A stretch of DNA of 64,000 nt from Luteimonas colneyensis (GTDB taxonomy: Bacteria; Pseudomonadota; Gammaproteobacteria; Xanthomonadales; Xanthomonadaceae): the NCBI RefSeq assembly GCF_014836665.1, contig NZ_JACSQJ010000002.1, positions 124,001 to 188,000 on the forward strand, written 5' to 3'. Shown here piece by piece: positions 9,139 through 16,272 of this stretch (its first letter is position 1; each line of letters starts with the position of its first letter). Both the position numbers and the translations under genes were made by a program. The notes under the pieces were generated by a model, which was not told the origin of the DNA, did not search any database, and saw nothing but the letters and a program-made list of their open reading frames with translations.

Positions 9139-9191
9139 TCGGGCGTTTCCGGTTCGCGCTTCAGGGACAGGGCCAAACGCCTGTAATGGCA

Positions 9192-9202
9192 GGGAAATTT
9201 TG
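9192..9202. repeat. Direct repeat copy 2 (GGGAAATTTTG) in sctV upstream region
   Basis: Second identical copy of the 11-mer found at 9127-9137. The two copies are on the same face of the helix if the spacing of 65 bp is taken as about six turns. A pair of binding sites for the adjacent response regulator or a nucleoid protein is possible but unproven. Confidence 0.5.
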
Positions 9203-9234
9203 CGGTAACAGATAAGTGTGACGACGTTCGCTCT

Positions 9235-9624
9235 TTATGAGGCCTCGACCTCGGGTTTCCCCGTAGTGACAAGATCGTCGGCATCGAGGTCGGTGACGAA
9301 ATTGACGCTCTGGGCACCGACCCCGATGGTGAATACGCGTCCCGAGCGCGACTTCACCAGCACGAGGCGTTCACGCGGACCCAGCGGAAGGATCTGCAGG
9401 ATCGACAGCGGTGCGTCGGCGCCGGTCAGCTTGTAGCGCCGCCGCACCAGGCGCAGGACGACCAGCAGCCCGGCAATGATGAAGGCCAGGGGCAGCAGGA
9501 TCGCCAGCAGCTCACCGGCGACGGACGAGGTCGCCGGAGCGTCGGAGACGGCTTCGGCCGACATGGCAGTGCCACTTGCGAGGGACAGGATGGCGGTGAT
9601 GGCAGTCAGGGTTTGCTTCGACAT
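9235..9624 (-). CDS. FliO-like small membrane protein in T3SS locus
   Basis: A 129-residue protein encoded on the same strand as, and upstream of, sctV. It has an N-terminal signal-like segment (residues 1-25), one transmembrane helix at about 39-60 and a Lys/Arg-rich boundary (RLVRRRYK). A small cytoplasmic domain follows, with the FliO-type pattern LQILPLGPRERLVLVKSRSG then VFTIGVGAQSV. FliO assists assembly of the FliP (SctR) ring in flagella and is generally regarded as absent from injectisomes, so its presence in a locus with sctD, sctI and sctK is noteworthy. No flagellar gene is visible in the window. The family resemblance is good over about 45 residues. A role as an SctR assembly factor is inference. 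Confidence 0.7.
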   Translation of the reverse strand: MSKQTLTAITAILSLASGTAMSAEAVSDAPATSSVAGELLAILLPLAFIIAGLLVVLRLVRRRYKLTGADAPLSILQILPLGPRERLVLVKSRSGRVFTIGVGAQSVNFVTDLDADDLVTTGKPEVEAS

Positions 9625-9717
9625 GTGGGGACGTTCCGGCCTCGGGGATCGCGCGGAGGGCGCGCGCGCAGCCTACCGCAGGCGCACGTGCCGCCGTCGC
9701 GCGACGGAACCCGCTGC

Positions 9718-10815
9718 ATGACGCCGGCCAGGGGCACCGCCAGCCGAACGCAGGCGGCCCGTGATGGCGATGCCACCACGGTGTCCTCGATGCTCGAGGC
9801 GATCCCGTTTCCCTGCGCTGCGTTCAACCGTGGCGATGGCGGCCTGGCCGCCGCCAATCGCAGCTATCGCGACGCCTTCGGCGGCCTCGATGGACATGAC
9901 GACCGCGCCCGCCTGCTGGCGTCGCTCAGCGGCGTCGACGACGATTCCCCGGCATCGCCCCACGAGGTCAACGCACCGCACAGCAACCGCTGGTACGCGC
10001 TGCACTGGGGCATCGCCGAGATCGCCGGCGCCACGCTGGACATGCTGACGGCGGTCGACATCAGCGCCCGCATCGAGGCCCTGGACTCGCACAAGAGCCG
10101 GCAGGAAAAGCTGCTGTTCACCTCGCGGTTGATGTCGGTCGGCGAGATGGCCGCGACGCTCGCGCACGAGCTCAACCAGCCGCTGGCGGCGATCGTGAAC
10201 TATCTCAACGGCAGCCTGCGCCTGGTGGACCAGGCGGGCGGCCCGGTGCAGGTCGAGCGTGCCCTGGTCGCCGCGCGCACCCAGGCCGAACACGCCGCCG
10301 CGGTGATCTCGCGGGTGCGCGAGTTCGTCCGCGCGCGCGAACCGCGTCGCGACGCCCACGACGTCGCCCAGATCACCGGAACCGTGGTCGAACTGCTGCG
10401 GCTTGAGGCCGAGCGCCTGCAGCTGCGCATCGAACTCGCGCTGGCGGCGGACCTGCCGCCCGTGCACGCCGACCGGGTGATGGTGGAGCAGGTGCTGCTC
10501 AACCTGGTGAAGAACGCGATCGAAGCGATGCGCGAGGTGCCCGCGGCGCAGCGCGGCCTGCGCATCGAGGGCCGGGTCAACCTCGACGGCGAAGTCGAAG
10601 TGCGCGTCTGCGACCGCGGCGAGGGACTGAGCGAGGAACAGGGGCGGCAGCTGTTCTCGCCCTTCTTCACGACCAAGAGCGACGGGCTCGGCATTGGCCT
10701 GGCGATCTGCCGCTCGATCATCGAATACCACGAAGGGCGGCTGTTCTTCGAGCCGCGCGAGGGAGGCGGGAGCGTGTTCGGCTTCACCCTCCCGCCCGCG
10801 GAAGGAAGGGGATAG
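9718..10815 (+). CDS. Soluble sensor histidine kinase (FixL/DctB class)
   Basis: A 365-residue cytoplasmic kinase with no transmembrane helix. Residues about 20-120 resemble a PAS sensor domain (a PFPCAAFNRGDGGLAAANRSY stretch, then a strand with RWYALHWGIAEIAGATLDML). The H box has the phosphorylated His at about residue 150 (TLAHELNQPLAAIVNYL). N box (VLLNLVKNAIEAM), G1 (VCDRGEGL), F box (FSPFFTTK) and G2 (GLGIGLAICRSIIE) are all present. The ATG at 9718 is preferred over a more upstream frame start at 9613 that would overlap the divergent FliO-like gene; a further ATG at 9790 is possible. The paired regulator begins 3 nt after the stop. It is likely to control the T3SS that it sits within. 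Confidence 0.9.
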   Translation: MTPARGTASRTQAARDGDATTVSSMLEAIPFPCAAFNRGDGGLAAANRSYRDAFGGLDGHDDRARLLASLSGVDDDSPASPHEVNAPHSNRWYALHWGIAEIAGATLDMLTAVDISARIEALDSHKSRQEKLLFTSRLMSVGEMAATLAHELNQPLAAIVNYLNGSLRLVDQAGGPVQVERALVAARTQAEHAAAVISRVREFVRAREPRRDAHDVAQITGTVVELLRLEAERLQLRIELALAADLPPVHADRVMVEQVLLNLVKNAIEAMREVPAAQRGLRIEGRVNLDGEVEVRVCDRGEGLSEEQGRQLFSPFFTTKSDGLGIGLAICRSIIEYHEGRLFFEPREGGGSVFGFTLPPAEGRG

Positions 10816-10818
10816 GAC

Positions 10819-11424
10819 ATGACGGTGACACGCGTCTACCTGGTGGACGACAACGACGGATTCCGCGACTCGACGGCATGGCTGCTCGAGACCGCCGGCT
10901 TCGAGGTCGAGAGCTTCGCCTCGGGCGCGGCCTTCCTCGAGGCCTACGCCGGCCACCGCCACGGCGACGCCAGCGAATGCCTGGTGTCGGACATCCGCAT
11001 GCCGGAGATGAGCGGGCTGCAGCTGCAGGACGAACTCGGCCGGCGCGGCATCCAGCTTCCCCTGGTGTTCGTGACCGCGCACGGCGACGTGCCGCTCGCG
11101 GTGGAGGCGATGCGCAAGGGCGCGTCCAACTTCCTCGAGAAGCCGTTTTCCGAGCAGGCACTGGTCGACGCGCTGCGCACCGCGCTGGCCCATGCGCGCA
11201 ACCGCGGCAGCGGCGGAGGCATGGCCAATGAACTGCTCGCGAAGCTGAGTCCGCGCGAGCGCCAGGTGCTCGACCTGGTGGTCGCGAGCAAGCCGAACAA
11301 GATCATCGCCGACATCCTCGGCATCAGCATCAAGACCGTCGAACTGCACAGGGCGAACATGATGGGCAAGCTGGGCGTACGCTCCCTCCCGGAGCTGATG
11401 AAGGTGGCGCTTGGCCACGGCTGA
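10819..11424 (+). CDS. FixJ/LuxR-type response regulator
   Basis: A 201-residue regulator with a receiver domain (acidic pair Asp10-Asp11, phospho-acceptor Asp58 in SDIRMPEMSG, conserved Thr in VFVTAHGD, Lys in FLEKPF) and a C-terminal LuxR-type helix-turn-helix (LSPRERQVLDLVVASKPNKI, then ISIKTVELHRANMMGKLGV). This is the FixJ/TodT/StyR arrangement, partner of the kinase encoded directly upstream. It is followed without a gap by sctQRST, which places it in one transcription unit with half of the secretion apparatus; T3SS promoters are the obvious candidate targets. Its actual targets cannot be read from the sequence. Confidence 0.93.
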   Translation: MTVTRVYLVDDNDGFRDSTAWLLETAGFEVESFASGAAFLEAYAGHRHGDASECLVSDIRMPEMSGLQLQDELGRRGIQLPLVFVTAHGDVPLAVEAMRKGASNFLEKPFSEQALVDALRTALAHARNRGSGGGMANELLAKLSPRERQVLDLVVASKPNKIIADILGISIKTVELHRANMMGKLGVRSLPELMKVALGHG

Positions 11425-12562
11425 CCGCGGCGTGCGCGCGGCGAAGCCGCGGCGGACGCGCGACCCCGTCCCGTCCCTGCCGGAACCGCCGCCCGTGCGC
11501 CCGCTGCGCGGGCTGCTGCCGCTGGTGGATGCGTCCGGCTGCGAGGCCCTGCGCGGATTCTTCTCGGTGCCGCGCTGGTGGCTGCTGGGCGACGGCGCGG
11601 CGGTCCAGGCCAGGACCGCGGAGGCCCCCGCCGCATCGGTCGCGGTCGACGCCGAAGGCGCGCGGCTGCAGCTGCACGTCGACGGCCCGGCGGGCACGGA
11701 CGACGACGCATCCCGGCTGCGCTGGAGCGACCACTCCGGCCGCTCGCGCATCCTGGCCTGGAGCCTGGCCCACGAATCCACGCTGCGACGCCTGAGCGAG
11801 TGGCTGGGGGTGTCGCTGCTGCCGTCGGTCGATGCCGGTGGCGACGGCGAATCCAACACCACGGGCGCGGCCACGCTGTGGCTGGAAGTCCGCATAGACG
11901 AACCGCCCCGGGACGACGGCGACGACGCGGATGCCAGCGATGCCCGACCGCCCACGCTCGCGCGCCTGCGCCTTCCCATGGCCTGGCTGCCGGCGCTGGC
12001 GTCACGCGCCGAGCCACCGCACGAGGACGACCCCGCACCGACCGCGGGACGCTGGCGGTCACTCGCGACCTCGGTGCAGGTGCTGTTCCCGGTCACCTTG
12101 GCCATGCGCGACTGGCGTGCGCTGCGCGAGGGTGACGTGATCGTCGCCGGCCACCGCTCGCAGCCGCCCGCCTGCGTGGCGCGCGCGAGCGGCCGCGACT
12201 GGCCGCTGGCGCCCGCGCCGGGCGGCTGGACCGTGCGCAGCCACTCCATCCCCGCTCCAGTCCACTACGAGGAAACCCCGATGACCCAGCAGGAACACGA
12301 CGGCGGCGCGCCGTCCGAGGCGCCCGCCGCGCCGGCCCCCGATCCCGCGCGCAGCCTGCCGGTCCAGGTGGAGTTCGAACTCGGCCGGACCGAGATGAGC
12401 ATCGGCGAACTGGCCGACCTGCAGCCGGGCTACGTGTTCCCGCTGGCGACGCCCCTGGAAGGCGCCAGCGTCACCATCCGTGCCAACGGCCGCATCGCCG
12501 GCCGCGGCGAACTGGTCGCCGTGGGCGAGACGCTGGGCGTGCGCCTGCTGTCCTGGAGCTGA
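11411..12562 (+). CDS. sctQ: T3SS cytoplasmic C-ring/sorting platform protein SctQ
   Basis: A 383-residue SctQ/YscQ-type protein. The C-terminal 70 residues are a clear SpoA (FliN/FliM C-terminal) domain: LPVQVEFELGRTEMSIGELA, then LQPGYVFPL and a GRGELVAVGETLGVRLL end. A second, weaker SpoA-like segment precedes it around residues 220-280. SctQ forms the pods of the sorting platform that bind SctL/SctN. The start is uncertain: a TTG at 11411, with AAGG a few bases upstream, overlaps the response-regulator stop by 14 nt, while a GTG at 11432 lacks a ribosome site. An internal ATG at 12281 precedes the last SpoA domain by about 28 residues, so a separate short SctQ-C product, known in other systems, is possible. 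Confidence 0.85.
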   Translation: MATADRGVRAAKPRRTRDPVPSLPEPPPVRPLRGLLPLVDASGCEALRGFFSVPRWWLLGDGAAVQARTAEAPAASVAVDAEGARLQLHVDGPAGTDDDASRLRWSDHSGRSRILAWSLAHESTLRRLSEWLGVSLLPSVDAGGDGESNTTGAATLWLEVRIDEPPRDDGDDADASDARPPTLARLRLPMAWLPALASRAEPPHEDDPAPTAGRWRSLATSVQVLFPVTLAMRDWRALREGDVIVAGHRSQPPACVARASGRDWPLAPAPGGWTVRSHSIPAPVHYEETPMTQQEHDGGAPSEAPAAPAPDPARSLPVQVEFELGRTEMSIGELADLQPGYVFPLATPLEGASVTIRANGRIAGRGELVAVGETLGVRLLSWS

Positions 12563-12565
12563 GGC

Positions 12566-13633
12566 ATGGACTTCACCACCTTCTCGCCGGCGGTCGTCCT
12601 CGTCACCGTCGTCTTCATCGCGCTGGCGCCGTTCGTCGCGGTGATGGTGACCTCGTTCACCAAGATCGTGGTGGTGCTGAGCCTGCTGCGCAATGCGCTG
12701 GGCCTGCAGCAGGTGCCGCCGAACGTGGTCATCAACGGGCTGGCGATCGTGCTGTCGGCCTACGTGATGTCGCCGGTGCTGCTGGACACCCACGCCGCGG
12801 TGAGCGCCTACATGGCCGGGGAGCCGCCGCCGGCGCAGATCCAGGCGCAGATCGAGCAGCGTGCGATCGCACGCGCGGAGCGCCAGGCCGCACGTCGCGC
12901 GCAGGCGCCGCAGGCCGCTGGCGAAGCCGCTCCCGCGCCCGCGGACGGCGCGTCCCTGGATCCGCCCCCGGCCAGCCCCGCCGCCGCCGATGCGCTGCGC
13001 GCGGAAGCCGAGGCCGCGGCGCGCGGTGCCGATGCGCCCGCGGCTGGCCCGGGCGACGCCGCGCCTGCCGCCACCGGCTTCGTCCGCGCCCCTCAGTTCG
13101 CGAACGTCGACAACGGCCAGGATCCGCCCGACGACGCCGGCGCCGCCGCTGCCGCCGTGGACGACGAAGGCCCGCTGGTGATCACCGCCACCGGCGCGCC
13201 GCGTCCGCCGACCCCGGCCGCCGGCGCGCCGATGGACGCCGCGCGCATGCTCGGCATCTTCGAGGCCAGCAAGGAGCCCCTGCGCAGCTTCCTGATCCGC
13301 CACTCCAACGACCAGGAACGCGCCTTCTTCCTGAAGAGCGCGCAGCGCCTGCTGCCCGCCGACCGCCGCGACGACCTCGACGTCGACGACTTCATCGTGG
13401 TGATCCCGGCGTTCACCGTCAGCGAGCTGACCACCGCCTTCCAGATCGGCTTCCTGATCTTCCTGCCGTTCCTCATCATCGACCTGGTGGTGGCCAACAT
13501 CCTGCTGGCGCTGGGCATGATGATGCTCTCGCCGACCACGATCTCGCTGCCGTTCAAGCTGCTGCTGTTCGTGCTGGTCGACGGCTGGGCGAAGCTGGTC
13601 CACGGCCTCGTGCTGACCTACGCGGGCGGATGA
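12566..13633 (+). CDS. sctR: T3SS export apparatus protein SctR with large Ala/Pro-rich insertion
   Basis: A 355-residue FliP/YscR family protein, against about 215-225 normally. Residues 1-85 (TSFTKIVVVLSLLRNALGLQ, then PPNVVINGLAIVLSAYVMSP) and 226-355 (EPLRSFLIRHSNDQERAFFL, then DFIVVIPAFTVSELTTAFQI, then MMMLSPTTISLPFKLLLFVL) are standard. Between them, about residues 86-225, is an extra segment dominated by Ala, Pro, Asp and Gly that replaces the short periplasmic-side loop between the second and third hydrophobic regions. The reading frame is intact and codon use looks like its neighbours, so this is not an assembly artefact on its face. SctR forms the pentameric core of the export gate with SctS and SctT. 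Starts 3 nt after sctQ. Confidence 0.93.
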   Translation: MDFTTFSPAVVLVTVVFIALAPFVAVMVTSFTKIVVVLSLLRNALGLQQVPPNVVINGLAIVLSAYVMSPVLLDTHAAVSAYMAGEPPPAQIQAQIEQRAIARAERQAARRAQAPQAAGEAAPAPADGASLDPPPASPAAADALRAEAEAAARGADAPAAGPGDAAPAATGFVRAPQFANVDNGQDPPDDAGAAAAAVDDEGPLVITATGAPRPPTPAAGAPMDAARMLGIFEASKEPLRSFLIRHSNDQERAFFLKSAQRLLPADRRDDLDVDDFIVVIPAFTVSELTTAFQIGFLIFLPFLIIDLVVANILLALGMMMLSPTTISLPFKLLLFVLVDGWAKLVHGLVLTYAGG

Positions 13634-13634
13634 C

Positions 13635-13904
13635 GTGAACGAGGTCCTGGAACTCACCAAGGAAGCGCTGTACCTGGTCATGCTGCTGTCGGGCCCGCCG
13701 ATCGGCGCCGCGGCGCTGGTGGGCCTGGTGATCGCCTTCCTGCAGGCCGCCACCCAGCTGCAGGAGCAGACCTTCGCCTACGCCTGCAAGTTCATCGCGA
13801 TCGTACTGATGCTGTTCCTCACCGCGGCCCTGATCGGCGGCTCGCTGTACGGCTACACCGAGCGCATCTTCCGCGACTTCCCGGGCCTGGTGGTCCGGAA
13901 CTGA
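13635..13904 (+). CDS. sctS: T3SS export apparatus protein SctS
   Basis: An 89-residue FliQ/YscS family protein with two hydrophobic hairpin helices (LYLVMLLSGPPIGAAALVGL and IAIVLMLFLTAALIGGSLYG) separated by the conserved segment FLQAATQLQEQTF. Four copies encircle the SctR/SctT core of the export gate. It starts with GTG at 13635, one base after the sctR stop, and ends 3 nt before sctT, all consistent with a coupled sctQRST unit. The length is normal. Confidence 0.94.
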   Translation: MNEVLELTKEALYLVMLLSGPPIGAAALVGLVIAFLQAATQLQEQTFAYACKFIAIVLMLFLTAALIGGSLYGYTERIFRDFPGLVVRN

Positions 13905-13907
13905 CCG

Positions 13908-14687
13908 GTGTTCGAGCTCCTCGGCAATCCCCTGCTGGCGCTGGCGCTGGTGCTGCCGCGCGTCATCGGCGCGTTCCTGATGCTGCCGCTGATGACGCAG
14001 GAGACGGTGCCGCCGATGGTGCGCAACAGCTTCATGGTCAGCCTCGGGATCATGGTCCTCCCGGCGGCGCTGGCGGGCACGCCGATGGACAACCTGGGCA
14101 CGATCGAGTGGCCGATGATCATCCTCAAGGAGGTGTTCATCGGCGTCTCGATCGGCTTCACCTTCGGCATCGTGTTCTGGGCGGTTTCCGCCGTCGGCGG
14201 CGTGATCGACACCCAGGTCGGCATGTCGATGGCACAGATCTTCGATCCCATCCAGGGCCACCAGGTGACGCTGCATGGCGAGTTCCTGTCGCAGCTGGCC
14301 ACCTGGCTGTTCATGGCCAGCGGCGCCTTCCTGGTGTTCATGGACATCCTGATGTCCAGCTACGCGCTGTGGCCGGTGACCTCGTATTTCCCCGATCTGC
14401 CGGCGGTGGGCATGAACCTCTTCGTCGGCCAGTTCAACTTCATGATGACCACGGTGCTGGTGATGGCGGCGCCGGTGATGGTGGTGCTGCTGATCATCGA
14501 CCTGTCGTTCGGCCTGGTGAACCGCTACGCGCCGCAGCTGAACGTGTTCGCGCTGACGCTGCCGATCAAGGCCTGGCTGGCCACGGCCATGATCCTGCTC
14601 CTGCTGGGCATCTACGTCGAGATCCTGCTCGAGCGCCTCGGCAGCAACCGCCACCTGCTGGGCCTGCTGCGCCAGGCGCTGGGCTGA
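13908..14687 (+). CDS. sctT: T3SS export apparatus protein SctT
   Basis: A 259-residue FliR/YscT family membrane protein. Recognisable features are the N-terminal LPRVIGAFLMLPLM segment, EVFIGVSIGFTFGIVFWAVS in the middle, DTQVGMSMAQIFDPIQGHQV and the C-terminal LNVFALTLPIKAWLATAMIL. A single SctT completes the SctR5-SctT1-SctS4 export gate. GTG start at 13908. The stop (14685-14687) abuts the stop of sctU on the other strand with no intervening base, so the two transcripts converge tail to tail. Confidence 0.95.
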   Translation: MFELLGNPLLALALVLPRVIGAFLMLPLMTQETVPPMVRNSFMVSLGIMVLPAALAGTPMDNLGTIEWPMIILKEVFIGVSIGFTFGIVFWAVSAVGGVIDTQVGMSMAQIFDPIQGHQVTLHGEFLSQLATWLFMASGAFLVFMDILMSSYALWPVTSYFPDLPAVGMNLFVGQFNFMMTTVLVMAAPVMVVLLIIDLSFGLVNRYAPQLNVFALTLPIKAWLATAMILLLLGIYVEILLERLGSNRHLLGLLRQALG

Positions 14688-15746
14688 TCACTCGCCGCGG
14701 CGGATACCCTCGGCCCAGAACAGCACTTCGGCCACCGCGTCGAAGAACTCGCTGCCGATGTAGTCGTCGACCTCCACTTTCTCGTGCAGCCCGCGCGCCA
14801 GCGGGATGTTCTGCAGGACCGGCACGCCGGCCTCCTCGGCGACGCGCTTGATCTCCTCGGCCTCGGCGCCCTCGCCCTTGGCCACGACCACGGGCAGGTC
14901 GGTGACGCCGTCCTCGAACTGCAGCGCGACGGCGATGTGGGTTGGGTTGGTCACCACGACGTTCGATCCCCTCACGGCATTGAGCATGTTCTGCTGGGAC
15001 CACTCCTGGTGCAGCTGCTTGCGCCGCTGCTTCACGTAGGGGTCGCCCTCGTTCTCCTTGACCTCCTGCTTGATGTCGCGGCGGCTCATGCGCAGCTGCT
15101 TCAGGTAGGAGAACTTCTGGTACCACGCGTCCAGCACCGACACGAAGAAGAACACGCCGATGGTCCAGATGCCGATGCGCAGCAGGCCGTGCCAGATCGC
15201 CGTGCCCATGGCCTCGGGCGGCGCGAACGGCAGGGCCATGAGGCTGAAGCGCATGCCGTACAGCACCACGCCGCCGATGAAGATCAGCGCCACGCTCTTG
15301 AAGAACGCCTTCACCAGCTCGACCAGGTTGTCCATCGAGAACATCTTCTTGATGCCCTCGACGGGATTGAGCTTCGAGGCGTCGGGCGTGAGCTTCTTCA
15401 TGCTCGCCACCGGGCCGACCTGCAGGAACTCGACCACCACGCCGAGGAACAGCGCCAGCAGCAGCAACGGCACGGTCATCGCGACCAGGGTGTCGAAGGC
15501 CTGCCGGCCGAGCACCGGCGCAGCCTCGGCGAAGGGCGTGCCGATGGCGTCGAAGCTCGCGTTGAACAGCGCCTCCAGCCGGCCCCACATGAAGCCGAGC
15601 ATCATCCAGCCGCCGACCAGCCAGCCGAGCACCAGCACGGTGCTGGTGAGCTCCTTGCTCTTGCTGACGTTGGCGTCCTTGCGGGCGTCGCGGAGCTTCT
15701 TCGCGGTCGGCTGCTCGGTCTTGTCGGCGCCCTGGTCCTTCGCCAT
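14688..15746 (-). CDS. sctU: T3SS autoprotease / switch protein SctU
   Basis: A 352-residue FlhB/YscU family protein with four N-terminal transmembrane helices and a cytoplasmic domain carrying the self-cleavage motif NPTH at residues 267-270 (codons at 14937-14948, context VVVTNPTHIAVAL). Cleavage between Asn and Pro allows the change from early to late substrates with the help of SctP. N-terminal signature DKTEQPTAKKLRDARKDANV is typical. Although it normally follows sctT on the same strand, here it is inverted and convergent with sctT, so it must have its own promoter in the 169-bp gap upstream of 15746. Confidence 0.95.
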   Translation of the reverse strand: MAKDQGADKTEQPTAKKLRDARKDANVSKSKELTSTVLVLGWLVGGWMMLGFMWGRLEALFNASFDAIGTPFAEAAPVLGRQAFDTLVAMTVPLLLLALFLGVVVEFLQVGPVASMKKLTPDASKLNPVEGIKKMFSMDNLVELVKAFFKSVALIFIGGVVLYGMRFSLMALPFAPPEAMGTAIWHGLLRIGIWTIGVFFFVSVLDAWYQKFSYLKQLRMSRRDIKQEVKENEGDPYVKQRRKQLHQEWSQQNMLNAVRGSNVVVTNPTHIAVALQFEDGVTDLPVVVAKGEGAEAEEIKRVAEEAGVPVLQNIPLARGLHEKVEVDDYIGSEFFDAVAEVLFWAEGIRRGE

Positions 15747-15915
15747 CGCATCCTTCCGGGTGTTCGCGCGGGCACGCTAGCATGCGCACGCGGAGCGGTC
15801 ATGGCCACTGCCGCCTGAACGGAGGGCGCCCACTAGGGTCGCCCCGAGGTGGCAGGCAGCCCCTGCGGCGATACAGTCGCTCCATCGCCCGCAATCCCCC
15901 CGACAGCCACGCAGC

Positions 15916-16233
15916 ATGAGCACCATCGGACCCGACTCCCACCTCAGCCTCGCCTCCGGCCTCCACCGGATCGACGGACAACTGGACGACCTGCGTCGCC
16001 AGCAGGGTGGCGATGCGCACGAGGTCCAGGGCAGCCAGCACGCGGCCGACGTCGAGGCGACGCCGACCGCGCTTGCCGATGCCGGGGAACGGGTGCTCGC
16101 GGCGCCGGCTTGGGACGGCACCGGCCCCCGGATGCTCTCCGGCGACCGCGGCCTGGAAGGCGGCCTGGCCGCACTGCCGCTGGCGCAGGCCGCCGAAAGC
16201 GCCGTCGACGCCATCCTCGGCGTATTCAGCTGA
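15916..16233 (+). CDS. Small hypothetical protein beside T3SS
   Basis: A 105-residue protein that I do not recognise. It is hydrophilic with a helical Ala-rich C-terminus ending in AAESAVDAILGVFS, no signal peptide and no Cys. It is divergent from sctU across a 169-bp gap and on the same strand as the next unknown gene. A small, Gln/Asp-rich helical protein next to a T3SS locus could be a chaperone, needle-complex accessory or secreted substrate, but nothing in the sequence proves that. The ATG at 15916 (MSTIGPDSHL) is the only convincing start; coding potential is supported by position-specific GC bias rather than family. Confidence 0.55.
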   Translation: MSTIGPDSHLSLASGLHRIDGQLDDLRRQQGGDAHEVQGSQHAADVEATPTALADAGERVLAAPAWDGTGPRMLSGDRGLEGGLAALPLAQAAESAVDAILGVFS

Positions 16234-16259
16234 CGCCCGCCAGCGTCGTCCAGCCGCGA

Positions 16260-16265
16260 TAATGT
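16260..16265 (+). promoter_or_regulatory. -10-like TAATGT, leaderless-type start
   Basis: TAATGT ends 7 nt before the ATG at 16273. No Shine-Dalgarno is visible between the two. This matches the -10/short-spacer pattern seen at several other genes in the window and suggests transcription starting at or next to the ATG. Confidence 0.35.
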
Positions 16266-16272
16266 CGCGGCC

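Noticed and set aside
9154..9231. Two TTCGC motifs near sctV, as a PIP (HrpX) box
   Set aside because: A PIP box needs TTCGB-N15-TTCGB; these copies are more than 70 bp apart.
9613..9717. Upstream start at 9613 for the histidine kinase
   Set aside because: It overlaps the 5' end of the divergent FliO-like gene and the added 35 residues are Arg/Pro/Ser-rich with no family support.
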